Source: Alloalcanivorax venustensis ISO4
GTDB lineage: Bacteria; Pseudomonadota; Gammaproteobacteria; Pseudomonadales; Alcanivoracaceae
Reading direction: 5' to 3'
Assembly: GCF_015356855.1 (NCBI RefSeq)
Contig: NZ_ARXR01000017.1
Coordinates: 1-64,000, forward strand
DNA length: 64,000 bases
The first letter of the stretch is position 1. Each line of letters begins with the position of its first letter. Below are positions 50,752 to 59,870 of this stretch, in pieces. The notes beneath the pieces are model-generated. The model saw nothing but the letters and a program-made list of their open reading frames with translations. It ran no database searches and was not told the DNA's origin. The translations under genes and the position numbers were made by a program.

Positions 50752-51935
50752 GCGATAACGATATTGTCCTTTCGGTGGTCGACGACCCCGGTATCAAAGC
50801 CTGGCTGGACCGGGTTATCGAAGAGCCGTTCCGCGTGGAATTCGTCAGCCGCGCCGATCTCACCCGGGTGTTGCGCCTGCTGGAAGCGACCACCGCCCAT
50901 GTGGTGCTGGTGGAGATCAATGAAGCGGATATGGATCAATCCCTGGCGATCATCACCGCGCTAACCAGTGCCCGGCCCTGGGTCACGGTGATCACGGTGT
51001 GCACCCGTTCCAACCAGGAACTGCTGCTGCAAAGCATGCGCGCCGGCGCCCGGGACAGCTTCCTGGCCGGCAACGACGCCGGCGAAATCCGCGACCGGCT
51101 GCGCCGTCATCAGCTGGTGCGCAGCGGGCATTACGGCGACGAAAGCCGCTCCTCGGTGAACAATCTGACGCTGGTGACCGGCGCCGATCCCACCGTGGAC
51201 ACACGCTTCCTGGCGCAGAATCTCGCCATTGGCATTAATCAGCGCCACCCCAACTGGCGCTGCCTGGCCATCGACACCCAGCCCCGCGAGCGGGGGGTGT
51301 TCTATCTCGACGCCAGCAGCGAATTCACGCTGGATAATCTGCTCGCCAACCCGGAAACCCTGGACGAGACGCTGATCGACACGGCGCTGGAAGAGTTCCG
51401 GCCTGGCCTGCGGCTGCTTTCCGGCGGCATCGGCAGCCAGACCCTGGACGGTGACCGCAGCGCGGATCTGTTCATCGCCCTGAACCGGCTGATGCAAATG
51501 TTCGACCACATCACCATCAACGTGGCCTCATTGCAAAGTGCGTACTGGGTGCGGGCGCTGGGCGTGCATACCCGGCATCTTCTGGTGGGCATTCACCCGC
51601 TGGTGGATCACGCCCACGCCGCCCGGGCGCTGGTTCACGACTGGGGCTCCCATCTCGGCCGTGAGGGCCATATCGGGCTGGTGGTGGACGGTTACGACAG
51701 TGGCGTACCGCCGGATGCCGACGAACTGAGTGATACCGTCGGCGCGCCGCTGGCGGGCACCCTGCCGATGGATTGGCGTCACCGCCTGCTGGCGGTGAAC
51801 AGCGGCCGGCCGATTCTTGAGCAGTCGCCCCGGTGTGCCTACAGCCGCCGGCTGGGCAGCTTGCTCGAATCCCTTGATGGCCAGGACGATGAGCCGCGAC
51901 GCGGTGGTTTTCTGACGCGATTGCTGGGGAGTTAA
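50748..51935 (+). CDS. TadZ/CpaE-like localisation protein without Walker A
   Basis: 395 residues. Residues 1-125 form a receiver-like domain (DIVLSVVDDP, VVLVEINEADMD, ARDSFL). The rest is the MinD-type fold of TadZ/CpaE, but the P-loop position reads TGADPTVDT (144-152), with no Lys and no GKT; the switch Asp in CLAIDTQ is retained. It should not bind ATP in the usual way. TadZ places the pilus machine at the pole. GTG start overlaps the rcpA stop as GTGA, with GGAG upstream. Confidence 0.85.
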   Translation: MSDNDIVLSVVDDPGIKAWLDRVIEEPFRVEFVSRADLTRVLRLLEATTAHVVLVEINEADMDQSLAIITALTSARPWVTVITVCTRSNQELLLQSMRAGARDSFLAGNDAGEIRDRLRRHQLVRSGHYGDESRSSVNNLTLVTGADPTVDTRFLAQNLAIGINQRHPNWRCLAIDTQPRERGVFYLDASSEFTLDNLLANPETLDETLIDTALEEFRPGLRLLSGGIGSQTLDGDRSADLFIALNRLMQMFDHITINVASLQSAYWVRALGVHTRHLLVGIHPLVDHAHAARALVHDWGSHLGREGHIGLVVDGYDSGVPPDADELSDTVGAPLAGTLPMDWRHRLLAVNSGRPILEQSPRCAYSRRLGSLLESLDGQDDEPRRGGFLTRLLGS

Positions 51936-51938
51936 GCC

Positions 51939-53102
51939 GTGGCCGGTCGTTTCGATCAGGAGTACCAGCAGCTCAAGGAGCGCGCCCATCGCTGGGTGGT
52001 GGAGCGGCTGGATGAAGAAGGCATCGAAGTCGGCAAAGCGACCCGTGATGCCCTGGCCGAATTCACCCGCAACCATGTCGGGCAGTACATCTCTCATAAC
52101 CGGGTGCCGTTATCCACCCAGGACCTGAACCAGCTGGTCCGCGATATTCTCGATGAAGTCACCGGCTTCGGCCCCCTGGAGCCTTTGCTGGCGGACACCA
52201 GCGTCAACGATATTCTGGTCAACGGACCGGAACACGTTTTCGTGGAGGTGGCCGGTGTGTTGCAGCGGGCCAATACCCGCTTCATCAATGATGATCACGT
52301 CACCCGGGTAATTCGCCGCATGCTGGCGCCTCTGGGCCGGCGGCTGGATGAAGCCAGCCCGATGGTGGACGCCAGGTTGCCGGACGGCTCGCGGGTCAAC
52401 GCGATCATCCCGCCGCTGGCCCTGGACGGACCCACCATCAGTATCCGTAAGTTCACCGGTAACCACCTGTCCGCCCAGCAATTGATCGAAAACGGCTCGA
52501 TGACCGACGCCTGCCTGGATGTGCTGATCCGCGCGGTGGAATCGCGCCGTAATATCATCATCAGCGGCGGTACCGGCACCGGCAAGACCACCATGCTGAA
52601 CCTGATCAGCCAGTACATCCCCCGCGCGGAACGGATCCTCACCATCGAGGACTCCGCCGAGCTGGTGCTCAACCACCCCCATGTGGTGCGCCTGGAAACT
52701 CGGCCGGCCAACACCGAAGGCAAAGGCCGTATCACCGCCCGGGAGCTGGTGGTGAACTCACTGCGGATGCGGCCCGACCGGATCGTTCTCGGCGAGGTGC
52801 GCTCCGCGGAAATCATCGAATTGCTGCAGGCCATGAACACCGGCCACGAAGGTTCGATGAGCACCATCCACGCCAACACCACCCGGGACGCCCTGGTGCG
52901 GATCGAAACCCTGCTGGCGGTCAGCGGTTACGACGCCAGCGAGCGTGCCATCAGCCGGCTTATCGGCTCCGCCCTGGACATCATCATTCAACTGGTACGG
53001 ATGCCCGACGGTCGCCGGATGGTCAGCGAGGTGGTCGCTCTCACGCCCACCGAGACCGACGCGTACCACATGGACTACCTGTACCGGAGCCACGACCAAT
53101 GA
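51939..53102 (+). CDS. cpaF: Tad pilus assembly ATPase TadA/CpaF
   Basis: Secretion ATPase that powers pilin assembly. 387 residues. Walker A GGTGTGKT at residues 210-217, Asp box IEDSAELVL, Walker B RPDRIVLGEVR, His box GHEGSMSTIHA. GTG start three bases after the previous stop. The stop overlaps the tadB start (ATGA). The motifs are intact, so this is the only clear motor in the locus. Confidence 0.95.
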   Translation: MAGRFDQEYQQLKERAHRWVVERLDEEGIEVGKATRDALAEFTRNHVGQYISHNRVPLSTQDLNQLVRDILDEVTGFGPLEPLLADTSVNDILVNGPEHVFVEVAGVLQRANTRFINDDHVTRVIRRMLAPLGRRLDEASPMVDARLPDGSRVNAIIPPLALDGPTISIRKFTGNHLSAQQLIENGSMTDACLDVLIRAVESRRNIIISGGTGTGKTTMLNLISQYIPRAERILTIEDSAELVLNHPHVVRLETRPANTEGKGRITARELVVNSLRMRPDRIVLGEVRSAEIIELLQAMNTGHEGSMSTIHANTTRDALVRIETLLAVSGYDASERAISRLIGSALDIIIQLVRMPDGRRMVSEVVALTPTETDAYHMDYLYRSHDQ

Positions 53103-54016
53103 GTGCCCTGGCCCTGCTCGCCGCCGCGCAAACGCTCGCCGTGCTCGCGCTGATCACGGTGGTGCTGCAGTGGTTGTGGGCACGACGCCGTTTTAAACGG
53201 TCATTGAATGACGGCATCCGCCGGCGCCTGGAAACCCGGGCGGATCTGGGCGTCGAGACCGCCGCCCGTGTCACCGTGACGCCGCTGGAAAGCGTGCTGA
53301 TTCGCGCGGACATTCACCTCAGCCAGGGTCAATTAACCGTCTTCGGTCTGATCGTCGCGGTATTCCTGCTGGTGGTGTTGGTGCTCAACGGGCCGCTGGT
53401 CGCGCTGATCACGGCCGGGCTGATCGCCATCGCGCTGTGGATGTACTGGCGCTTTCGCTTCCAACAGCAACGGCGGCGTATTTACGAAGAGCTGCCCGGT
53501 TTGATCGATACCACCCTGCGCTATCTGAGCGCCGGGCGCTCGCTGGACAATGCCTTGGTGGAATCCTTCAACGACGCGCCGCCGGTTTTTGATCCGCTGG
53601 CGTTCCGTTTACGTAACGCCGTGGAAGCGGGCCGCGATTACACCAGTTTGTTCGAGGACTTCGGCGGCCTCTACCGGATACCGTCGCTGGTTCTGGTCTC
53701 AATCGCGTTGCGAACGTCGTCGCGCTTCGGCTCCTCGATTCGCCCGGTGCTGACCCAGGTGGCCACCTCGCTGCGCTCGCAACAGGAACTGCGCCGCGAA
53801 TTCATGGCCGCCACCGCGGAGACACGCTTCACCGCCGCCGCCTTTGCGCTGTTGCCGCTGGGGTTGGCCGCGTACATGATTCTGATTAACGAGAACTACT
53901 CCCGGGTTCTTCTGGACACCGACACCGGGCATACCATGCTCGCCATCGCCGGTGGCCTTCAGACCCTGGGCGTGATCATTATCTGGCGGATGATCCAGGG
54001 GGTCGGACGTGAATAG
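53099..54016 (+). CDS. tadB: Tad pilus platform protein TadB (type II secretion F family)
   Basis: Inner-membrane platform protein of 305 residues: helices near residues 3-23, 85-105, 105-122 and at the C-terminus, with the T2SSF cytoplasmic helical domain (YEELPGLIDTTLRYLSAGRSLDNALVESF). ATGA overlap with the ATPase gene and an 8-base overlap with tadC. Confidence 0.92.
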   Translation: MSALALLAAAQTLAVLALITVVLQWLWARRRFKRSLNDGIRRRLETRADLGVETAARVTVTPLESVLIRADIHLSQGQLTVFGLIVAVFLLVVLVLNGPLVALITAGLIAIALWMYWRFRFQQQRRRIYEELPGLIDTTLRYLSAGRSLDNALVESFNDAPPVFDPLAFRLRNAVEAGRDYTSLFEDFGGLYRIPSLVLVSIALRTSSRFGSSIRPVLTQVATSLRSQQELRREFMAATAETRFTAAAFALLPLGLAAYMILINENYSRVLLDTDTGHTMLAIAGGLQTLGVIIIWRMIQGVGRE

Positions 54017-54878
54017 TGTTTGGTTCATCTCCGCGGCCGCGATCTCTTTCCTCGCCATCTGGGTGGCCTGGGCGAAAGCGCCGCAGTGGGCCCGTCGTGC
54101 CCGTATCAATGCACGTCTGCATCGCCTCGCTGATCAGGATGAAAAGGCTTCCAGCTTCTGGTTGTCCAGGCTCGCCAGCCGGTTCACCGAATCGTCCATT
54201 GCACGGGGTGATTTCGAGGACATTCGCGAGGCCTATGCCGCCACCGGGCGCACCCACGAGCAGGCGCAGCTTCTTTACCTGCTGTTCTGCTGGATTCTGC
54301 CGGCGGTAGCCGTGGCCATCGGTTTCGTGTTCTTCGGCCCGATCGGTGGAATGATCGTGGCGGCTCTGTCGTTTCTGGTGCCTCGGCGCGCTATCCGTTC
54401 AATGGGGGCGCGCGCTGAACAAAGGCAGAATCTGGAGGCCGTGGAGTTGTGCCACCTGACACGCATGTTGATGGAGGCCGGGCTGTCCCTGGAGCGAGTG
54501 CTGCGCTTGATCGCCAATCAGGCCCGGCCGCTTCTGCCGATGCTTTCCGCCCGCCTCGACCGCTTCAACCGGCTGATGGAATCGGGTGCTGAACGCTCCC
54601 AGGCGTTGGATGAACTCGGCGAAAACCGTCGCATTCCCGTATTGCGTAACTATGTGGTGCTGATGAAGCAAAGCAGCCAGCTTGGCGCCGGTGTTTCCCT
54701 CAGCCTCGATCAAATCATCGAAGAAGCACAGAACGTGGAACGTAACCGTGTACGCGAGGAAACCAACCGTATCGGCGCCAAAATGACCGTGGTTATGATG
54801 GCGTTTATGTTGCCCGCATTGTTCATTTTGATCGGCGGGCCGGCGGTGATCTCTATCGCCGACGCACTTTCTCGTTAG
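54009..54878 (+). CDS. tadC: Tad pilus platform protein TadC (type II secretion F family)
   Basis: 289 residues, GTG start inside the tadB end. Membrane helices near 3-22, 92-130 and 262-285; the T2SSF domain reads AVELCHLTRMLMEAGLSLERVLRLIANQ. Pairs with TadB under the ATPase. The following lipoprotein gene starts after 64 bases. Confidence 0.92.
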   Translation: MNSVWFISAAAISFLAIWVAWAKAPQWARRARINARLHRLADQDEKASSFWLSRLASRFTESSIARGDFEDIREAYAATGRTHEQAQLLYLLFCWILPAVAVAIGFVFFGPIGGMIVAALSFLVPRRAIRSMGARAEQRQNLEAVELCHLTRMLMEAGLSLERVLRLIANQARPLLPMLSARLDRFNRLMESGAERSQALDELGENRRIPVLRNYVVLMKQSSQLGAGVSLSLDQIIEEAQNVERNRVREETNRIGAKMTVVMMAFMLPALFILIGGPAVISIADALSR

Positions 54879-54942
54879 CGGTATTCTTTAACAACAAGCG
54901 CGGGTGCGCGCTCGAACGAACAACGAAGACCAGGAGCAACGG

Positions 54943-55611
54943 ATGCAAAAAATAGCGATGGGGATCATGGCCAGCGTGCTGATGGCCGGTTGCGCTTCCC
55001 AGGCGCCCAGCGAACTTCCCGGCGACCCGTACGATCTGGACCGGTTGAATTGCTCCGCGCGCATCCAGCCGGAACAACAGGTGCAGCTCGACATGGTCGA
55101 CAACCTGATGAACCGGGAGCGCAACCACGCGGCACTGGCGCAGCTGGAAGCCAAGCCCATGGAAACCGTTGACCACTGGGTGCGTTACGGCCAGTTGCAG
55201 GCGTCCACCGGCCATCTGGGAGAGGCGGAGACCATTTTCCAGGGCCTGGTGGACCGTTGCGGCACCGGGCGCAGCCACCATGGTCTGGGCATGGTCCTGC
55301 TGAAGCAGGATAAAGTGCTGAAAGCGCTTCATCACCTGGAGATCGCCCGCGAACGCACGCCCGCCTCGGCCCAGGTGCGCAATGACTACGGCTATGTGCT
55401 GCTTATGGTCGGTGACTATGAAGACGCCGCCTATGAGTTGCGCACCGCCATGGAGCTCGGCGACGGCAAGGGTCCGGTCCGCCAGAACCTGGCGGTGGCG
55501 TACCTGCTCACCGACAACTGGGGTGGGCTGGAATGGATGAAGAAACAATACGACCTGAGCAGTGAAGAGCGGGCTTACGCGGAACGGCTGGCCGAGCAAT
55601 TCGGGAGATAA
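54943..55611 (+). CDS. tadD: TadD-like TPR lipoprotein
   Basis: 222 residues, lipobox LMAGC (C17). Tetratricopeptide repeats from about residue 60 to 200 (HWVRYGQLQASTGHLGEAETIFQGL; VLKALHHLEIARERTPASAQVRNDYGYVLLMVGDYEDAAYELRTAM). TadD is thought to help insert the secretin, like a pilotin. AGGAG at 54932 sets the ATG; upstream in-frame sequence is not used. Confidence 0.88.
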   Translation: MQKIAMGIMASVLMAGCASQAPSELPGDPYDLDRLNCSARIQPEQQVQLDMVDNLMNRERNHAALAQLEAKPMETVDHWVRYGQLQASTGHLGEAETIFQGLVDRCGTGRSHHGLGMVLLKQDKVLKALHHLEIARERTPASAQVRNDYGYVLLMVGDYEDAAYELRTAMELGDGKGPVRQNLAVAYLLTDNWGGLEWMKKQYDLSSEERAYAERLAEQFGR

Positions 55612-55614
55612 ACT

Positions 55615-55893
55615 ATGAAACTGGTCATGGCTCTACTCACATTGATTCCGCTGGCGGTTATGGCGGACGGCAGACCGCAATTCGGCGTATCCGGCAAAGT
55701 GGTCGACACCGAACAGGAGAATCGGGTGGGCGCCGCCACCCAGCGCGCTCTGGAACAGCAGCGTCGTTCGCCGCCGGCGGAAAAAAGCGAGCTCTCCGTG
55801 CCGGTCTACATCGACACGCAGCGCCGCCTGGCGGACAGCTTTAAACAACCGATTCCGGAAACTTTTGGTCAGCAGACTCGTGGCGAGGACTGA
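55615..55893 (+). CDS. DUF3613-type small tad-locus protein
   Basis: 92 residues with a signal peptide (1-17, VMADG). The end YIDTQRRLADSFKQPIPETF matches the DUF3613 pattern found in tad loci of other proteobacteria. Function unknown. It starts three bases after tadD and is directly followed by the tadG-like gene, so it belongs to the operon. Confidence 0.8.
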   Translation: MKLVMALLTLIPLAVMADGRPQFGVSGKVVDTEQENRVGAATQRALEQQRRSPPAEKSELSVPVYIDTQRRLADSFKQPIPETFGQQTRGED

Positions 55894-55894
55894 A

Positions 55895-57733
55895 ATGAAT
55901 AGGCAGCGTGGTGCTCTGCTTTTTATTACGCCGATTATCATGATCGCCGTGATCTTGCTGGGTGTACTGGCTCTTGATGGTGCGCGCTTGTATTCATTGC
56001 GCCAGGAAATGCAGAGTCAGGTAAATGCTGCCGCGACCGCCGCTGCTGATGGCACACAGACATGCGGGGGGGCGACTGTCAGCATGGGGAATATCCGTGC
56101 ACGCGCGCTGGCTGCTGCACGCGCCCAAGGTTTTGATGGTGCGGATGACGAGTTGATTGTCGAACCGGGGGTGATTGAAAGCGACGATAACGAAGTGCTC
56201 TCTTTTCGCTCTGAAGAAGACTTGATGCAGAGCAATGGGCTAGTGGTTCGGGTCGCCTCCGAGGAGCCTATTTCCGCCCTTTTGCCGAGCTCGCTCGGGA
56301 AGGTGACCGTGTCAGCGCAGACGGCAGTAAAGAAAGAGACATTTGCGACCTTTTACACGGAGTCATATACCGCCTCCATCGACACCAATAACGCCATCCT
56401 TCTTGGCGCGATTTTCGAGGCAGTGCTTGGCGGAAACCATCTTTCTATAGATGCGGTTTCGCTTTCTTCACTTTCAAATACGGTGGCTGACCTGGGCGAC
56501 ATAGTTAGCTACGTTGCCTCACGCACTGGTTTGGGGGTTGATGAAGTTCTACAGTCGGAGGTGCCGGCCTACGTCGTGGTTGGTGCCTTGCGCACCGCCG
56601 GAGGTCTTACCGGCGGTGCAGTAAAGGTTGTGGACGATGTGCTTGCCTCCAGTGGTGTGAATACAAACGTACAGGTTTCCGAGATCATTCGTGTCGTGGG
56701 CAATACCGGAGTCCCAGAGGGCGCTGGGGTGCCGGTCTTGGAAGTTCTGAGCAGCCTCATTCTCAATCTCGCCGAGACGCCGCCCTTAAACGGAATAATA
56801 GAGTTAGACGTCAACCCTCTCCTCGGCGGGCTCGGTTTAGGGGATTTGACAAGTCTTTCTTTGGAATTGGAAATCGATAACGCACCGAGCGTCGTTGTTG
56901 CTCCCGCGCGCATAGGCAAAACAGATAGAGGTTTGGGGTGGCTTGGGCAGGTCGAAGGCGCTGATATAACCATACGTTTAGATGCTTCTTTGCAACTCGG
57001 GGATCCCTCGTTTAGCGCTTTAACGCTTAAGTTGCCGTTAGAGCTCAGAACAGGAGCGACCAAAGCAACGTTGGTGGAGGCAGCTTGTGGAGCGGGTAGT
57101 ACGAATGCGGTGGACTATGCTTTCGAGGTTGAGAAATCGGCCCTTCAATTGTACACCGACGTGGAACTTATTGTCCTAGGTGCAGAGGAACCTCAACCCG
57201 TATGTTTTCCAGGTGTTGCGGAATGGTCCTGCCCGATTCCACCGGCGGACTCTTTTCAGCACCAGTACACCGGCCCGTTAACTGGGACCCGATACGGAGA
57301 CTGTTGTTATCCTCCGCCTTCGTGCTCCGGACTAATCGATATCCAAGTTTCTTCATCTTCCGCATCTGGCGACGACATACCTTCCGGTATCGTGGAATTC
57401 AGAGACCTTCCGTTGCATAACTTCGAGGCTCAAGCTCGCTCGGTAGATGTGGGCACGGGTGACGTGCTCGGTTCAAGTGTGACTAACCTTATGAACGGTA
57501 TTAACGTAGAGAGCGCGGATATAGCCTGTCTGCCACTAGGTAGTTTGCTTAACTTGACGCTGAACTTGGTACGACCGGCGGTAAGTGGTGTCGTCGAGCC
57601 CCTATCCGAGTATCTGTTGGGGCCTCTTTTGGGAAGCTTAGGTATTAGCTTGGGTGAAGCTGAGGTTAATGTCATAGCCGCTGAGCAGCCCGCCGTGCAG
57701 CTACTTCAATACTGCGGTCCGGAAGGCTGCTAG
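55895..57733 (+). CDS. TadG-like pilus assembly protein
   Basis: 612 residues. N-terminal MNRQRGALLFITPIIMIAVILLGVLALDGARL is the TadG/TadE-type membrane anchor with a von-Willebrand-free body. The rest is extracytoplasmic: long Ser/Val/Leu-rich beta-like region and a Cys-rich segment (CFPGVAEWSCPIPP, CCYPPPSC). Base composition is clearly lower in GC and codon use is less biased than in the rest of the locus. ATG at 55895 follows GCGAGGAC. Last gene of the tad locus. Confidence 0.8.
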   Translation: MNRQRGALLFITPIIMIAVILLGVLALDGARLYSLRQEMQSQVNAAATAAADGTQTCGGATVSMGNIRARALAAARAQGFDGADDELIVEPGVIESDDNEVLSFRSEEDLMQSNGLVVRVASEEPISALLPSSLGKVTVSAQTAVKKETFATFYTESYTASIDTNNAILLGAIFEAVLGGNHLSIDAVSLSSLSNTVADLGDIVSYVASRTGLGVDEVLQSEVPAYVVVGALRTAGGLTGGAVKVVDDVLASSGVNTNVQVSEIIRVVGNTGVPEGAGVPVLEVLSSLILNLAETPPLNGIIELDVNPLLGGLGLGDLTSLSLELEIDNAPSVVVAPARIGKTDRGLGWLGQVEGADITIRLDASLQLGDPSFSALTLKLPLELRTGATKATLVEAACGAGSTNAVDYAFEVEKSALQLYTDVELIVLGAEEPQPVCFPGVAEWSCPIPPADSFQHQYTGPLTGTRYGDCCYPPPSCSGLIDIQVSSSSASGDDIPSGIVEFRDLPLHNFEAQARSVDVGTGDVLGSSVTNLMNGINVESADIACLPLGSLLNLTLNLVRPAVSGVVEPLSEYLLGPLLGSLGISLGEAEVNVIAAEQPAVQLLQYCGPEGC

Positions 57734-57769
57734 TAAGCTTTTCTCAAGGTCTGCGTAACCGTGACGCGA

Positions 57770-57901
57770 CTAGATCAAATCACGCTTTTCCCGTCTCGCC
57801 GCGCGCAGGTCACGCATCACCGAGGCGCTGAGCACGACCAGCACGCCCAGGCTGAGTACGGGCCACACGAGTATGTAGGCGCCGAATATCCAGGTTTCCA
57901 T
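57770..57901 (-). CDS. Putative transporter small subunit (43 residues)
   Basis: Short frame METWIFGAYILVWPVLSLGV then LVVLSASVMRDLRA, ending RREKRDLI. One membrane helix followed by a basic tail. A perfect AAGGAG ribosome site lies six bases before the ATG. It lies 45 bases after the symporter stop on the same strand, as small partner subunits of sodium:solute symporters do. Function is inferred from this pairing. Confidence 0.75.
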   Translation of the reverse strand: METWIFGAYILVWPVLSLGVLVVLSASVMRDLRAARREKRDLI

Positions 57902-57946
57902 AAGTTTCTCCTTAGCGACCACGGCAATCGCCGTGGCCCGGTGTAT

Positions 57947-59620
57947 TTATTGCGCGGTGGCGGTGCCTTTTGTCAGGTCGGGCGCGCCGGCGTCATCGTA
58001 GTTGTTTACGCGCCTGCCGATCTCGTCGAAGTCGAACCGCTGGTTGCTGGCCAGGCTGATGGCCACGCAGACCAGGGTGCTGACGCCGTAGGCGGTGAGT
58101 GACGCCATCAGCACGGTGTAGTCGCGCAGGAAGTGGAAGCCGAACCAGGCGGTGGCCAGGAAGGCGATCACGCCGGCAATCGCACCGATGCGTACGCCGA
58201 AGAAGCCGAAGGCCATCAGCCCGATCACCACGCCACCGCCGATGGCCGCGAGGAACTCGAACAACAACGCGGTAAAGCCCTGCATCGGCAGCAGATCAAA
58301 GCGCGCCACGCAGAACATAATCAGCGCGACCACCACGGCCCAGGTAAAGGCGGCGTTGGTGATCCGGTTCCAGTAGCAGCTGGCGATCACCGGGAACACA
58401 ATGGCGCCCCACAGCGCGCCGACAAAGACCAGCATGACCAGAATGTCCAAGGCGAAGCTGGCGAAGACCAGCCCGCACACAGTGGCGACGATCATGGTGA
58501 CGCGGCCGATCAGCAGCATTTTTTTCGGGTCGGCGTTGTCCTTGGCGATGTTCTTGCCGTACACGTCGGCCATGACGATGGCGGACAGGGCGGACAGATC
58601 AGAGTCGGCGGTGGACGACAGCGAGCCGATCACCAGGATGAAGAACAGCGCGATAAACACCGGCGGCAGGTAGGTGGAGACCACCTGGGGGATCAGGTTG
58701 TTCATGTCGCCGTTGACCGGTTCGATGCCGGCGGAGACCGCCATCAGGCCGATCATGCCCAGCCCGATGACAATCGCCGCGTAGCCCACGGTGGCGGTCA
58801 CGAAGGTGCGTTTAATGTGCTTCTCGTTCACCGCGAACAGGCGCTGCGAAATGGTCTGGTTGCCGATGGCGTAGGCCAGCACGGCGACGAAGTAGGGCGC
58901 GCCCTGGTTCAGGATGGCGTCCATGGAGAACAGGTTCTGTTGCTCCGCGGTCAGGGTGCTCATGCCGTCCATGATCGTGCCGGGGCCGCCCATGGCGAAC
59001 AGCACCGCGGGGATGATCACCACGGCGATGGCCATCAACGCCACCAGCTGCGCGAAATCGGTGAACACCGAAGCGCGGAAGCCGGAGGTCAGGGTGTAGC
59101 TGAGTACGCCGATGCCGGCAATGATCACACCGGTTTGAAACGACAGCGGCGACAGAACCGATACCAGCGCGCCGGCGGCGGTGAAGTTCACCATCAGGCT
59201 GATCAGGCTGCCCAACACGTTGGAGAACGCCAGAATCAACTGGCTGGAAGCACCGTGCCGGGCGTGGATCAGTTCGCCCAGCGTGTGGCCGTTGGGCGCC
59301 AGCTTCCGGAACCGCTGGCCGAACGGGTAGATGAACAGAATCATCAGCGCGCCCCACAGGCCGTAATGGAGCGGGCCGGACAGGCCGTAGGTATAGCCGG
59401 AGGTGGCGGCGGCGTAGAAGGAGGCGGCCCAGATCCAGGTGGCGGTCATGCTGGCGGCGCCCATGCCGAAGCCCACGCGGTGGTTGGCGACCATGAAGGC
59501 GTCGGTGCCCTGGCGGTCGCTCTTGATCAGTAGCGTCAACAGATAGGTGCCGCCGTAGAAGGCGGCGAGAAGCAACAGGATGGTAAGAGGCGAAAATTGA
59601 TAAAAGCCGGTATCGGTCAA
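57947..59620 (-). CDS. Sodium:solute symporter (SSS family)
   Basis: Inner-membrane symporter with about 13-14 helices, 557 residues. The family core includes GMGAASMTATWIWAASFYAAATSGY (first helices of the LeuT-like fold) and SLSSTADSDLSALSAIVMADVYG, the SSS signature near helix 8-9. The substrate is not set; urea, proline or organic acids are possible. Start is TTG at 59620 (RLTDTGF frame), with GGGAG six bases upstream; the frame upstream is GC-rich chance sequence. Confidence 0.88.
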   Translation of the reverse strand: MTDTGFYQFSPLTILLLLAAFYGGTYLLTLLIKSDRQGTDAFMVANHRVGFGMGAASMTATWIWAASFYAAATSGYTYGLSGPLHYGLWGALMILFIYPFGQRFRKLAPNGHTLGELIHARHGASSQLILAFSNVLGSLISLMVNFTAAGALVSVLSPLSFQTGVIIAGIGVLSYTLTSGFRASVFTDFAQLVALMAIAVVIIPAVLFAMGGPGTIMDGMSTLTAEQQNLFSMDAILNQGAPYFVAVLAYAIGNQTISQRLFAVNEKHIKRTFVTATVGYAAIVIGLGMIGLMAVSAGIEPVNGDMNNLIPQVVSTYLPPVFIALFFILVIGSLSSTADSDLSALSAIVMADVYGKNIAKDNADPKKMLLIGRVTMIVATVCGLVFASFALDILVMLVFVGALWGAIVFPVIASCYWNRITNAAFTWAVVVALIMFCVARFDLLPMQGFTALLFEFLAAIGGGVVIGLMAFGFFGVRIGAIAGVIAFLATAWFGFHFLRDYTVLMASLTAYGVSTLVCVAISLASNQRFDFDEIGRRVNNYDDAGAPDLTKGTATAQ

Positions 59621-59790
59621 ACGTGTCTCCCAGTGAAACAGACGCGCGCTGGCAGGCCGGGCGGTGCGAATGGCGACCACCGGCGGACGGCGCGGCAAGG
59701 AACCCGCTGAGGGCGTTTTGATGGGTCGCGGTGACCCGGGTTGAAATGAAAAGGCCCGGAGCCGGTGTCGCCGGCGCGGGAAAAGCCGTA

Positions 59791-59820
59791 AAAACAAAGC
59801 GGCCTGCAATTGCAGGCCGC
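59791..59820 (-). terminator. Rho-independent terminator of the desaturase gene
   Basis: Perfect 22-base palindrome (11-base arms, GCGGCCTGCAA), followed on the minus strand by TTTGTTTT. A second hairpin (CGGGCTGG / CCAGCCCG) lies at about 59847-59864, nearer the stop. Confidence 0.85.
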
Positions 59821-59870
59821 GAGGGAGGCGTACTCTAGTGCTTATCGGGCTGGGTTGCCAGCCCGCGACG

